64,000 nt of DNA from Exiguobacterium acetylicum (GCF_022170825.1 NZ_CP081878.1:2258001-2322000), one strand, 5' to 3'; positions 36,417-44,877 are shown, counted from the stretch's first letter. Notes: generated from the letters alone by a model not told the origin. Made by a program: numbers and translations.

Positions 36417-38201
36417 TCATTCTTCGTTCGCTTGACTTAAATATTCAGCAACGGTTTCTGCTAGTTTCACAGGCAACCCTGCTTCCGCCAACTGTTCGAT
36501 CGTCGCTCGACGTAGACTACGCATCGATCCGAAATGGCGGATCAACTGTTGGCGTCGTTTCGGACCGACTCCTGGTATCTCGTCAAGCAGGGAACGGGTC
36601 ATTCCTTTAGAACGGAGTGAACGGTGGAATGTGATGGCAAACCGGTGAACTTCATCTTGCATACGTTGAAGGAGATAAAACGCACTCGAACGAGGACTGA
36701 GTTCGATCAATTGCGCACCTTCTCCAAATAACAATTGACTCGTTCGGTGTTTGTCATCTTTTTTTAATGAACCGACCGGCAGGGATAAGCCGAGTTCATC
36801 TTGAATGACTTCTAAAGCAGCATTCAACTGTCCGACTCCTCCGTCAATTAAGACGAGGTCCGGAAGGCGCGCTCCTTCAAGTAACAACCGACGATACCGC
36901 CGACGAACGATCTCCCGCATCGATTCATAGTCGTCCGGTCCTTGGACCGTCCGAATCTTGAACTTCCGGTATTCTTTCTTAAGCGGTTTACCATCTTCAA
37001 AGACGACGAGAGCCGAAACGGCATCCGCACCTTGAATGTTCGCGTTATCGATGATCTCGATCCGTGACAGTGGATGAACGTCGATCGCATCGGCGAGCTC
37101 TTCAACCGCTTGAACGGTCCGTTTCTCATCTTTTGCTAACAATTCGAAGCGTTCAGAAATCGCATTTTCAGCATTTTTCGTCGCTAAATCAAGTAATTTC
37201 CGTTTCGATCCTCGGACCGGAACGTGAATTTTGATCGAGAGCGCCTCTTTGAGTAGAAGTTGATTGACGAGTGGTGGTACGTACAATTCACTCGGCTTAA
37301 TGTTCTTTTCGTAGAACTGGACGATGAAACTTTCCAGTTCCTCGGCTGGCGTACCATAGATCGGGAAGAGCGAGACATCGCGCTCAATCATCTTTCCTCC
37401 GCGGAGGAAGAACACTTGGACACACATCCAGCCTTTATCAACGTGAATCCCGAAGACATCACGCGACGTCAAATCTGCTGTGATCATATTTTGTTTGTTC
37501 ATGATCGACTCAATCGCTCGTACTTGGTCACGTAATTCTCCAGCACGTTCGAATTCCATCGTCTCGGCAGCTTCCGCCATCTTGTGCTTCAAGCTCTCGA
37601 CAAGTTCCTTCGTGTCACCCGACAAGAAGCGTCGGATTTCCGATACGAGTGCCTTTTGTTCCGATTCAAGATTTGGGATTTCACATGGACCGAGACATTG
37701 ACCAATATGATAATACAGACAGAGTTTCTTCGGCATCGGCTGACATTTACGTAACGGATATAAACGATCTAATAGACGTTTTGTCTCATTCGCCGCATAC
37801 GCATTCGGATAAGGACCGAAGTAATGACCGCCGTCTTTTTTTAGCTTACGCGTCGTAATCAATCGTGGATAAGTCTCATTCGTAATTTTCAAGTACGGAT
37901 AAGATTTATCGTCCTTCAACATGATATTGTATTTCGGATCATGCTTTTTGATCAGTGTCATCTCAAGCAATAATGCTTCTAGTTCACTCGCTGTGATGAT
38001 GTATTCGAAGTCACGGACTTCCGCGACGAGACGTTCCGTCTTAATATCATGTGCTCCTGTGAAATAGGAGCGGACACGATTCTTTAAATTTTTTGCTTTT
38101 CCGACATAAATGACTTCACCGAATTCGTTCTTGTGAAGATAACATCCCGGCTCATCAGGCAAAAGGGATAACTTTGCTTTGATATGTTCTTGATGTCCCA
38201 A
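36417..38201 (-). CDS. uvrC: Excinuclease ABC subunit C
   Basis: 594 residues from a TTG start at 38201, chosen because AAAGGAG lies at the proper distance and the protein then begins at GHQEHIKAKLSLLPDEPGCYL as in the family. Makes both incisions in nucleotide excision repair. GIY-YIG domain near 15-90 (PGCYLHKNEFGEVIYVGKAKNLKNRVRSYF), the UVR motif near 205-235, the RNase-H-like C-terminal nuclease (IDNANIQGADAVSALVVF, DLVLIDGGVGQLNAAL) and two helix-hairpin-helix motifs at the end (IPGVGPKRRQQLI). Upstream open frame lacks UvrC similarity. Confidence 0.95.
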   Translation of the reverse strand: MGHQEHIKAKLSLLPDEPGCYLHKNEFGEVIYVGKAKNLKNRVRSYFTGAHDIKTERLVAEVRDFEYIITASELEALLLEMTLIKKHDPKYNIMLKDDKSYPYLKITNETYPRLITTRKLKKDGGHYFGPYPNAYAANETKRLLDRLYPLRKCQPMPKKLCLYYHIGQCLGPCEIPNLESEQKALVSEIRRFLSGDTKELVESLKHKMAEAAETMEFERAGELRDQVRAIESIMNKQNMITADLTSRDVFGIHVDKGWMCVQVFFLRGGKMIERDVSLFPIYGTPAEELESFIVQFYEKNIKPSELYVPPLVNQLLLKEALSIKIHVPVRGSKRKLLDLATKNAENAISERFELLAKDEKRTVQAVEELADAIDVHPLSRIEIIDNANIQGADAVSALVVFEDGKPLKKEYRKFKIRTVQGPDDYESMREIVRRRYRRLLLEGARLPDLVLIDGGVGQLNAALEVIQDELGLSLPVGSLKKDDKHRTSQLLFGEGAQLIELSPRSSAFYLLQRMQDEVHRFAITFHRSLRSKGMTRSLLDEIPGVGPKRRQQLIRHFGSMRSLRRATIEQLAEAGLPVKLAETVAEYLSQANEE

Positions 38202-38283
38202 ATAAATGTCTCCTTTCACCGTTTTTAGTTTTATTCGTTCGGGTAAATACCATACATTGATTATGACATACGGAGGATGAAAA

Positions 38284-39606
38284 ATGCGTACATATGATTG
38301 CATTGTGATTGGAACAGGTTCTGCTGGAAATCAAGCGGCTTATAAATTCATCGAAAAAGGACTACGTGTTGCCATCGTTGAGAACTTCACTCCAGGTGGT
38401 ACATGCGCACAGCGTGGATGTGATGCAAAAAAAATCTTATTAACGGGTAGTGAGACGAAAGACGCTGTCGAGCGCTTGCTTGGATACGGTGTCAAAGGAT
38501 TGGTTTCGATTGATTGGCGCCAATTGATGGAGCGAAAGAATGAGTACACACGTGCGATTCCTGAGCAAACACGAAAACGGTACGCGGAAACGGATATCGA
38601 CTATTTCCATGGAGAACCTCATTTCGTGTCTTCACATCGTCTTCGAATTGGTGAAGAAGAAATCGAAGGAAAACAGTTTTTAATCGCAACTGGATTGCGT
38701 CCTCGCGAATTATCTGTACCCGGTAGCGAACGTTTCATAACAAGTAATGAGTTTCTTGAACTGAAAGAACTTCCCCGGCGACTCGTTTGTGTCGGTGGTG
38801 GTTATATCTCGTTTGAGTTCGCACATCTCGCACGAATTGCAGGTGCAGAAGTCACGATCGTCTTACGTTCCGCCCCTCTAAAACAATTCGAAAGTGAATT
38901 GGTCGATGTCTTACTCGATGCGACGCAAGCCCTCGGTATTTCGATCATCAAAGAAGCAGAGGTCGTCGCTTATGAAGAGGACTCACTTCGTTTGTCTAAC
39001 GGTGACGTGTTGAAGACCGACGTCGTCTTGAACGCGACTGGACGTGTCGCGAGCATCGACCAGCTTGGTCTTGAAGCAATTGGCGTTGCGCATAATGAAA
39101 AAGGCATTCACGTCAATGAATATCTCCAATCTTCTGTAGAACATATCTACGCCGCAGGAGACGTTGCCGTCAGCGGGAATCCTGCATTAACACCGTTTGC
39201 TGGAACCGAAGGACGGCTCGCTGCCGATAACATGCTCGAAGGAAACAATCGGAAACTGGAGCTACTTCCGGTACCGAGTGTCGTGTTCACCGCTCCGAAC
39301 CTTGCCCTCGTCGGCGAGACAGAAGTCGCTTTGAAAAAAGCCGGTATTCCGTACCGTGGTCGATTGATTGATACGTCTTCTTGGCAAACAAATGCACGGA
39401 TCAAAGACAGTTTTGCTCGAGCGAAAGTGCTTGTTGGGGAAGACGATCAAGTGCTCGGTGCACACTTCATCGGTGTACATGCAGCGGAACTAGCAAACTA
39501 CTTCTCGTTTGCCATGCAGCACCGAATTCCGAGTACTTCGATGCAACAGACAGGATTCGCTTATCCGACACCCGCTTCAGACATCGCTTCGTTATTTGAA
39601 GACTGA
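38284..39606 (+). CDS. NAD(P)/FAD-dependent pyridine nucleotide-disulfide oxidoreductase
   Basis: 440 residues, start ATG after CGGAGG. FAD fold GTGSAG (10-15), the redox-active CxxxxC pair Cys41/Cys46 in GGTCAQRGCDAKK, NAD(P) fold VGGGYISFEFA near 175, the second FAD motif IYAAGDVA near 285, and the C-terminal dimerisation domain. It belongs with glutathione reductase/dihydrolipoamide dehydrogenase-like enzymes, but the C-terminal base motif HPTxxE is replaced by YPTPASD (Tyr427), so the proton relay differs from those enzymes. The substrate is unknown; a low-molecular-weight disulfide is possible. On the opposite strand to its neighbours, followed by a VOC gene 14 bp on, near trxA. Confidence 0.88.
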   Translation: MRTYDCIVIGTGSAGNQAAYKFIEKGLRVAIVENFTPGGTCAQRGCDAKKILLTGSETKDAVERLLGYGVKGLVSIDWRQLMERKNEYTRAIPEQTRKRYAETDIDYFHGEPHFVSSHRLRIGEEEIEGKQFLIATGLRPRELSVPGSERFITSNEFLELKELPRRLVCVGGGYISFEFAHLARIAGAEVTIVLRSAPLKQFESELVDVLLDATQALGISIIKEAEVVAYEEDSLRLSNGDVLKTDVVLNATGRVASIDQLGLEAIGVAHNEKGIHVNEYLQSSVEHIYAAGDVAVSGNPALTPFAGTEGRLAADNMLEGNNRKLELLPVPSVVFTAPNLALVGETEVALKKAGIPYRGRLIDTSSWQTNARIKDSFARAKVLVGEDDQVLGAHFIGVHAAELANYFSFAMQHRIPSTSMQQTGFAYPTPASDIASLFED

Positions 39607-39620
39607 TAGGAGGTTTCTTA

Positions 39621-39998
39621 ATGATTCAATATGGCTATACGATTCTTTATAGTGAGGATCCTTCCCAGACGCTGACGTTTTATCGAGACATTCTTGGTTT
39701 ACCTGTCAAAGCGGAGCATGGTAGCTACATCGAGTTCGAGACCGGTCAGACGACACTCGCTTTCAATACACGTAAAGACGTACAACAGTTGATTCCGGAT
39801 TACGTGATTCCAAGCGGAAAGACGCCTCAGACGTTAGAGATCGGTTTTGTCACGGATGATGTCCCTACTCTTTTTCAAAAAGTCGCAGAGGCGGGATACG
39901 AGACCGTACTCGCTCCTGTTGAAAAACCATGGGGGCAAATCGTGGCGTATGTTCTTGATCCTGATGGTCACCTGATTGAACTTTGCACACCAATGTAA
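39621..39998 (+). CDS. VOC (glyoxalase/bleomycin-resistance) family protein
   Basis: 125 residues, TAGGAGG ahead of the ATG. The beta-alpha-beta-beta-beta repeats of the vicinal-oxygen-chelate fold are visible: ILYSEDPSQTLTFYRDILGLPV in the first half and GFVTDDVPTLFQKVAEAGYETV, WGQIVAYVLDPDGHLIELCTP in the second. The metal glutamates (LEIGF and LIELC) are present; the N-terminal histidine ligand is not evident. Could be a glyoxalase, dioxygenase or binding protein. Co-transcribed with the flavoprotein upstream. Confidence 0.87.
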   Translation: MIQYGYTILYSEDPSQTLTFYRDILGLPVKAEHGSYIEFETGQTTLAFNTRKDVQQLIPDYVIPSGKTPQTLEIGFVTDDVPTLFQKVAEAGYETVLAPVEKPWGQIVAYVLDPDGHLIELCTPM

Positions 39999-40002
39999 TA
40001 AA

Positions 40003-40040
40003 AAAATGGACCGCTCTGCCTATGCAGAACGGTCCATTTT
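40003..40040. terminator. Bidirectional terminator between the VOC gene and trxA
   Basis: Arms AAAATGGACCG / CGGTCCATTTT with a small interior loop and an inner CTGC/GCAG stem; suited to both convergent genes. Confidence 0.9.
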
Positions 40041-40056
40041 GATATGCAGAAAAGAA

Positions 40057-40368
40057 TTAGTTAGAAGTTTCAACGAATTCTTTAAGTGCGTCTTTCGGCA
40101 TGAAGCCCATTGTTTTGTTGACAGGTTGTCCATCTTTGAAGAGAACGAGTGTCGGGATACTTTGTACTTGGAATGCTCCAGCTACTTCTGGGTTTGCATC
40201 CACGTCAACTTTGACGATTTTTACATCTTGCATGTCAGCATCGAGTTCTTCAAGAACAGGTGCGAGCATACGACATGGTCCACACCATGTTGCCCAAAAA
40301 TCAACAAGGACGAGTCCTTCTTGTGTTTCTTCTTTAAATGATTGGCTAGTTGCGTGTACGATTGCCAT
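40057..40368 (-). CDS. trxA: Thioredoxin
   Basis: 103 residues, classical length. Cytosolic dithiol reductant. Active site WCGPC with Cys29 and Cys32, the buried Asp in VDFWA and the cis-proline in SIPTLVLF are intact. TTAGGAGG precedes the ATG at 40368. Between etfA and uvrC as in Bacillus; it has its own promoter and a 5' UTR hairpin. Confidence 0.97.
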   Translation of the reverse strand: MAIVHATSQSFKEETQEGLVLVDFWATWCGPCRMLAPVLEELDADMQDVKIVKVDVDANPEVAGAFQVQSIPTLVLFKDGQPVNKTMGFMPKDALKEFVETSN

Positions 40369-40390
40369 TGATCATAACCTCCTAATGAGT

Positions 40391-40421
40391 AGATCAACCC
40401 GGTAAAAAAAATGGGTGATCT
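40391..40421 (-). other. Hairpin in the trxA 5' untranslated region
   Basis: Minus-strand AGATCACCC pairs with GGGTTGATCT (one bulged base) around a loop containing eight consecutive T. It ends a few bases before the ribosome binding site. Confidence 0.45.
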
Positions 40422-40434
40422 CTTTATTGATTCG

Positions 40435-40462
40435 AGTATATCATAGCAGTCTCTTCCAACAA
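40435..40462 (-). promoter_or_regulatory. Promoter of trxA
   Basis: Minus-strand TTGTTG (40457-40462), 16-bp spacer, TATACT (40435-40440). Confidence 0.55.
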
Positions 40463-40496
40463 ACGAAACTGCTCACGCGAAAAATCCGCAAAAACA

Positions 40497-40522
40497 ACCG
40501 GCACCATGATGATGGCACCGGT
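40497..40522 (-). terminator. Terminator after etfA
   Basis: An 11-bp stem ACCGGTGCCAT/ATGGTGCCGGT with a 4-nt loop, followed by TGTTTTT on the minus strand. Confidence 0.85.
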
Positions 40523-40530
40523 GTTCAAAC

Positions 40531-41496
40531 TCATCCGTGAACGAGCATTTTTTTGAATTCAGCTGTCAATAAGGGAACGACGTCGAACAAATCACCAACG
40601 ATGCCGTAGTCAGCAATCGAGAAGATATTCGCTTCTGGGTCTTTATTAATCGCGACAATTACTTTTGCATTCGACATCCCTGCTAAGTGTTGAATCGCAC
40701 CTGAGATCCCACAAGCGATGTAAAGATCTGGTGTGACGACTTTACCCGTCTGACCAATTTGAAGCGCATAGTCACAGTAATCCGCATCACAGGCACCACG
40801 TGAAGCACCGACTGCTCCTCCGAGGACATCTGCTAACTCTTGTAATGGCGCGAATCCGTCTGAGCTCTTGACACCACGTCCACCTGCGACGATGACTTTT
40901 GCTTCAGATAAATCAACGCCGCCTGTTGCTTTGCGTACGATGTCTGAGACGATTGTCCGTAAATCCTTCAGTTCGACCGTAACCGATTCAACCGTCCCTT
41001 GGGAACTACCTGCTTCAAGCGGATCGATGTTGTTCGGACGAACCGTAAAGAGTGTTTTGCCCTCTGCGACTTTGACTTTTTCAAATGCTTTACCCGAGTA
41101 GATCGGGCGAATGAATGACGCGTCCGCGCCTTCCCCTTCAATCGAAGTCACGTCACTAATCAGACCAGCCTGTAGTTTTGCTGCAATCTTCGGTGATAAA
41201 TCCTTGCCGAGCGATGTATGACCAAAGACGAGTACGTCGGGTGACGTCCGGTTCATCAACTCGAGGAAGACTTGTCCATAACCATCTGGCGTGTAATGCA
41301 ATAGGCGTTCATCTTCAACGACGAGGACTTGATCTGCTCCGCGTGACGCTAATGCTTCCGCATCCTTTGCTACATCGTGTCCAATCAGGACCGCAATGAC
41401 TTCATCTGCGACACGTCGCGCTGCTGCGATTGCCTCAAACGATACATTCCGTAAACTGCCATCCCGTGATTCTGCGAGTACTAATGCTTTTGTCAT
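40531..41496 (-). CDS. etfA: Electron transfer flavoprotein alpha subunit
   Basis: 321 residues. With EtfB it carries electrons from acyl-CoA dehydrogenases to the quinone pool. The N-terminal ETF domain and the C-terminal FAD-binding domain are present, with VIVAGGRGVKS, GGAVGASRGACDADY, IQIGQTGK-type (LQIGQTGKVVTPDLYIACGISGAIQH) and the final FSIADYGIVGDLFDVVP. Start ATG after AAGGGGGAG, 13 bp after the etfB stop. Confidence 0.96.
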   Translation of the reverse strand: MTKALVLAESRDGSLRNVSFEAIAAARRVADEVIAVLIGHDVAKDAEALASRGADQVLVVEDERLLHYTPDGYGQVFLELMNRTSPDVLVFGHTSLGKDLSPKIAAKLQAGLISDVTSIEGEGADASFIRPIYSGKAFEKVKVAEGKTLFTVRPNNIDPLEAGSSQGTVESVTVELKDLRTIVSDIVRKATGGVDLSEAKVIVAGGRGVKSSDGFAPLQELADVLGGAVGASRGACDADYCDYALQIGQTGKVVTPDLYIACGISGAIQHLAGMSNAKVIVAINKDPEANIFSIADYGIVGDLFDVVPLLTAEFKKMLVHG

Positions 41497-41509
41497 TCGT
41501 TTCTCCCCC

Positions 41510-42283
41510 TTAGACCACTTTTGCTTCGTTACGTAGTAATGATGCGAGCTGTGCGACTTGCTCGTTCAGTTCACCTTCGAGAATCTTACCGGCTGCTTTA
41601 TTCGGTGGTAAGAAACGTTCAATCGTCTCTAGACGTGGTACGAGTTCGTCTTCATCGAGTTCTAAATCATCGAGTTCGAGTTCTTCAAGCGGCTTCTTCT
41701 TCGCTTTCATGATCCCTGGAAGACTTGGATAACGTGGCTCGTTTAATCCTTGCTGCGCAGTCACGAGTAACGGAAGCGTCGTTTCAATCGTTTCTGTGTC
41801 CCCTTCAGCGTCTCGTGTCACGACAGCCTTCGTACCGTCGAGCTCTAGTTTCGTGATCGTCGTCACGTAAGGAATATCAAGCAATTCTGCGACACGAGGT
41901 GCCACTTGACCACTTCCGCCGTCAACTGCGACGTTTCCGGCGATGACGAGATCAACCATTTGTTCCTTCAAATAACCAGCGAGTACTTCAGAAATCGTGA
42001 AATGATCTGCTTCTTCAATGTCATCTTCGATCGAGATACGAACGGCTTGGTCTGCTCCCATTGCGAGTGCTGTTCGTAATTCCTTGTCCGCATCTTCCGG
42101 TCCGACCGTCACGACCGTCACCGTTCCCCCTTGTGCATCACGGACACGGATTGCTTCTTCTACAGCATACTCATCGTATGGATTAATGATGAACTCTGCG
42201 CCATCCTCATCGATTTGACCATTCTCGAGTTGGATTGCTTCTTCCGTATCGAATGTGCGTTTCAACAGTACATAGATTTCCAT
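41510..42283 (-). CDS. etfB: Electron transfer flavoprotein beta subunit
   Basis: 257 residues. Partner of EtfA; binds AMP and interacts with dehydrogenases. MEIYVLLKRTFDTEEAIQLENG, INPYDEYAVEEAIRV, GPEDADKELRTALAMGADQAV and GQVAPRVAELLDIPYVT are family signatures. Start ATG after AAGGGGGAGC. A promoter overlapped by a perfect cre lies just upstream, so the etfBA pair can be transcribed apart from fadR and lcfA and repressed by sugars. Confidence 0.96.
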   Translation of the reverse strand: MEIYVLLKRTFDTEEAIQLENGQIDEDGAEFIINPYDEYAVEEAIRVRDAQGGTVTVVTVGPEDADKELRTALAMGADQAVRISIEDDIEEADHFTISEVLAGYLKEQMVDLVIAGNVAVDGGSGQVAPRVAELLDIPYVTTITKLELDGTKAVVTRDAEGDTETIETTLPLLVTAQQGLNEPRYPSLPGIMKAKKKPLEELELDDLELDEDELVPRLETIERFLPPNKAAGKILEGELNEQVAQLASLLRNEAKVV

Positions 42284-42319
42284 CTCATGCTCCCCCTTGT
42301 CGTCTATTCACCATCATTC

Positions 42320-42348
42320 TTTGTATCCGCTTACATGATTGTTGTCAT
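42320..42348 (-). promoter_or_regulatory. etfBA promoter overlapped by a cre site
   Basis: Minus-strand ATGACA (42343-42348), 17-bp spacer, TACAAA (42320-42325). The cre TGTAAGCGGATACA (42322-42335) fits the consensus WTGNAANCGNWNNCAWW at every position, including flanks, and covers part of the spacer and the -10 box. Confidence 0.7.
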
Positions 42349-42357
42349 GAAAAGGGC

Positions 42358-42936
42358 TTAACTCAGCCCTTTGATCAACATCCGATGAATCCCGTCACGC
42401 GTCTCAAGCAACTCATATTTGAAGCCACTTGCCATCCAGCTCGTCACGACCTCATCGATCGTTCCGAAAATCATCTGACGTGCCAATCGATAATCGAGTT
42501 CGTTTGAAAACTCACCTGTCGTCATCCCGTGCTTAACGACCCGATCAATCAGATGCAAATAAGGTTTCAAGACAGCAGCGATGTTTTGGCGCATCTCTTG
42601 GTTAGATTGACGTAACTCAATCTGCGTGACGACTGCTAAATCATAGTCGACGGATAATTGCTCGAGGTGCGCCTCGATCAATGCCGCTAACTGTTCCGTC
42701 GCTGACGTATGATTCGCGATTTGTCCTTCGGAATATTCGATGAAGCTCCCCATTTTCGCTTGGAAGAGCGAAATCAAGAGGTGTTCTTTATTCTTGAAGT
42801 ACAGATAGATCGTTCCATCCGCAACACCGGCTTCTTTTGCGATGGCAGTCACCTTCGCTCCATGGTAGCCGTTTTTAGCGATAACTTTTACTGCGGCATC
42901 AATGATGCGGTCACTCTTTGATATTGTTCGTTTCAT
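42358..42936 (-). CDS. fadR: TetR-family fatty-acid degradation regulator FadR (YsiA)
   Basis: 192 residues from the ATG at 42936 (TTAGGAG ahead). N-terminal TetR helix-turn-helix: IIDAAVKVIAKNGYHGAKVTAIAKEAGVADGTIYLYFKNKEHLL. The C-terminal part is helical and ligand-binding; in Bacillus, long-chain acyl-CoA releases FadR from DNA. The downstream and upstream genes etfBA and lcfA match the Bacillus fad operon, and FadR boxes are found at its own promoter and at lcfA. Autoregulated repressor by inference. Confidence 0.92.
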   Translation of the reverse strand: MKRTISKSDRIIDAAVKVIAKNGYHGAKVTAIAKEAGVADGTIYLYFKNKEHLLISLFQAKMGSFIEYSEGQIANHTSATEQLAALIEAHLEQLSVDYDLAVVTQIELRQSNQEMRQNIAAVLKPYLHLIDRVVKHGMTTGEFSNELDYRLARQMIFGTIDEVVTSWMASGFKYELLETRDGIHRMLIKGLS

Positions 42937-42959
42937 TCCACTATCTCCTAACGAATAAA

Positions 42960-42979
42960 ATGAATGATGGTTCATTCAT
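42960..42979 (-). promoter_or_regulatory. FadR operator at the fadR promoter
   Basis: A palindrome with perfect 8-bp arms, ATGAATGA-NNNN-TCATTCAT, matching the Bacillus FadR box TGAATGANNANTCATTCA. It lies directly downstream of the fadR -10 element. Confidence 0.85.
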
Positions 42980-42983
42980 ATTT

Positions 42984-43011
42984 ATTCTATCATGCCATTT
43001 TGTCCTGTCAA
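42984..43011 (-). promoter_or_regulatory. Sigma-A type promoter of fadR
   Basis: Minus-strand TTGACA (43006-43011), 16-bp spacer, TAGAAT (42984-42989). The -35 overlaps the lcfA stop codon. Confidence 0.8.
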
Positions 43012-44681
43012 CTGCTTTCTTCGAGTTGTTTGGCACGCTCTTCTTCGACGAGAACACGACGGAGAATCTTACCGACGAACGTTTTCGGTAACTCTTGGCG
43101 GAATTCATACTGCTTTGGTACTTTGAATGAAGCCAACTGTTTTCGACAGAATTGGTCGAGCTCTTCTTCCGTGACCGTCATCTCATCCTTGACGACGATG
43201 AACGCCTTGACGGTCTCTCCACGATAAACATCGGGGACACCGATGACGACAGCTTCTTTGACTGCTGGATGCTCATACAGGATTTCTTCGACTTCTCGTG
43301 GGTAAATGTTGAACCCGGAAGCAATGATTAAGTCTTTTTTTCGATCGACGATCCGGAAGTAATGATCCTCACCAATATAGCCAAGGTCTCCCGTATGCAA
43401 CCAACCGTTTCGTAAAACAGCTTGTGTGTCTTCTGGTCGCTTCCAGTATCCTTTCATGACTTGCGGTCCCGTCACGATGATTTCGCCGATTTCACCTGGT
43501 GCAGCCGGCGTCTCACCATCTGCTTGGACAATTTTTGCTTGCGTATCAGGTACAGGAATGCCGACCGTTCCAGGAATTCGGCGGTCCCAGATGCAGTTCG
43601 TATGCGTGACCGGGCTTGTTTCAGACAGACCGTAGCCTTCAACGATTCGTCCCCCCGTCAACGCTTCGAATTTTTCCTGCACTTCGACTGGAAGTGGAGC
43701 TGAACCAGAAATACAAGCTTCGATCGAAGAAAGATCATATTTCTTCAGCTTCGGATGATTCAATAAACCAACATACATCGTCGGAGCACCTGGGAACAGA
43801 TTCGGTTTTTCTTTATGAATCGTCTTCAGTACTTGTTCGATGTCGAATTTTGGAACGATGATCTGTTCATACGCATTAAAAATACCAAAGTTGAGATTAC
43901 ACGTCATCCCGTAGACATGGAAATACGGAACGACTGCTAACAGCTTTCGTCCATCTCCTCGATTGTATTTATAGAACCATTTATCGATCTGTTCAACGTT
44001 CGCACTCAAATTGAAGTGCGTCAACATGACACCTTTTGGAGCACCTGTCGTTCCACCCGTATATTGGAGAACAGCCACATCTTCTTTCGGTTGAATCGCG
44101 ACTGGTTTAATTGGTTCATAACCACGTAGTGATAAGAATGGAATCGAACCTGTCGTATCGATGATGATGTTGTTATCTTTCCGTGCTTTAATGGGATACA
44201 GTTTATTTTTAGGGAAGGGAAGGTAATCCGCAATACTTGTCGTCACGACCGTCTTCAGTGCCGTCGCCGTCTTGACGCGGGATGCTTTTGGATAAAGTAG
44301 ATCGAGTGTCACGAGCATGTGCGCCCCTGAGTCAACAAGAATCTGTTCGAGTTCGCGGTCCGTATAGAGCGGGTTCACTTGGACGACGATTCCCCCTGCA
44401 TAGAGGACAGCATAATAACTGATCATATACTGGGGACAGTTCGGTAACATCAGTCCGACACGATCTCCCTTTTTAAGTCCCTGCTCCTGTAGCAAACTCC
44501 CGAAAGCACGCGCTTCATCGCGTACTTCACGAAATGTCATACGTTTTCCTAAGAAACTCAAGGCACGTTGTTCCGGAAAATCAGTTGCTGCCTCATCAAG
44601 CGCTTGATAAAGCGGTACTTCTCGATAATCAATCGATGCGGGTACTTGCTCTGGATAATCAGATAACCAAACGGATTCCAT
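43008..44681 (-). CDS. lcfA: Long-chain fatty acid-CoA ligase
   Basis: 557 residues. Activates fatty acids to acyl-CoA with ATP at the membrane. AMP-binding signature YTGGTTGAPKGVMLTH near 215, YGLSETSPVTH near 345, the GDLGYIGEDHYFRIVDRKKDLI region near 435 and the catalytic lysine region PKTFVGKILRRVL at the C-terminus are all intact. GGGAGGG precedes the ATG. A FadR box sits just upstream. The operon here is lcfA-fadR-etfB-etfA; fadB, which follows fadR in Bacillus, is missing. Confidence 0.95.
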   Translation of the reverse strand: MESVWLSDYPEQVPASIDYREVPLYQALDEAATDFPEQRALSFLGKRMTFREVRDEARAFGSLLQEQGLKKGDRVGLMLPNCPQYMISYYAVLYAGGIVVQVNPLYTDRELEQILVDSGAHMLVTLDLLYPKASRVKTATALKTVVTTSIADYLPFPKNKLYPIKARKDNNIIIDTTGSIPFLSLRGYEPIKPVAIQPKEDVAVLQYTGGTTGAPKGVMLTHFNLSANVEQIDKWFYKYNRGDGRKLLAVVPYFHVYGMTCNLNFGIFNAYEQIIVPKFDIEQVLKTIHKEKPNLFPGAPTMYVGLLNHPKLKKYDLSSIEACISGSAPLPVEVQEKFEALTGGRIVEGYGLSETSPVTHTNCIWDRRIPGTVGIPVPDTQAKIVQADGETPAAPGEIGEIIVTGPQVMKGYWKRPEDTQAVLRNGWLHTGDLGYIGEDHYFRIVDRKKDLIIASGFNIYPREVEEILYEHPAVKEAVVIGVPDVYRGETVKAFIVVKDEMTVTEEELDQFCRKQLASFKVPKQYEFRQELPKTFVGKILRRVLVEEERAKQLEESS

Positions 44682-44698
44682 ACGTTTCCCTCCCTGAT

Positions 44699-44725
44699 AA
44701 TGAATTACTATTCATTTTCATTATA
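44699..44725 (-). promoter_or_regulatory. lcfA -10 region and FadR box
   Basis: Minus-strand TATAAT (44720-44725) is followed by TGAATAGTAATTCATT (44699-44714), which keeps the TGAAT-N6-TCATT core seen at fadR. The -35 is not clear. Confidence 0.65.
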
Positions 44726-44817
44726 CGTTGATTTCAATTCGACATGCCAGTAAAATCCAAAAAAAGAAATCGAATTTGCTTGTTTTTTTAATTCTTTCAA
44801 TCCGAATTCAAGATACA

Positions 44818-44868
44818 AAAAACAGTATTCGCCCTTCTCGTTTTCGAAAGAGGACGAATACTGTTTTT
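44818..44868. terminator. Terminator after the YitT-family gene
   Basis: Perfect 14-bp arms AAAAACAGTATTCG / CGAATACTGTTTTT with an inner imperfect stem; active on the minus strand after the YitT gene. Confidence 0.88.
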
Positions 44869-44877
44869 GATCATGAT

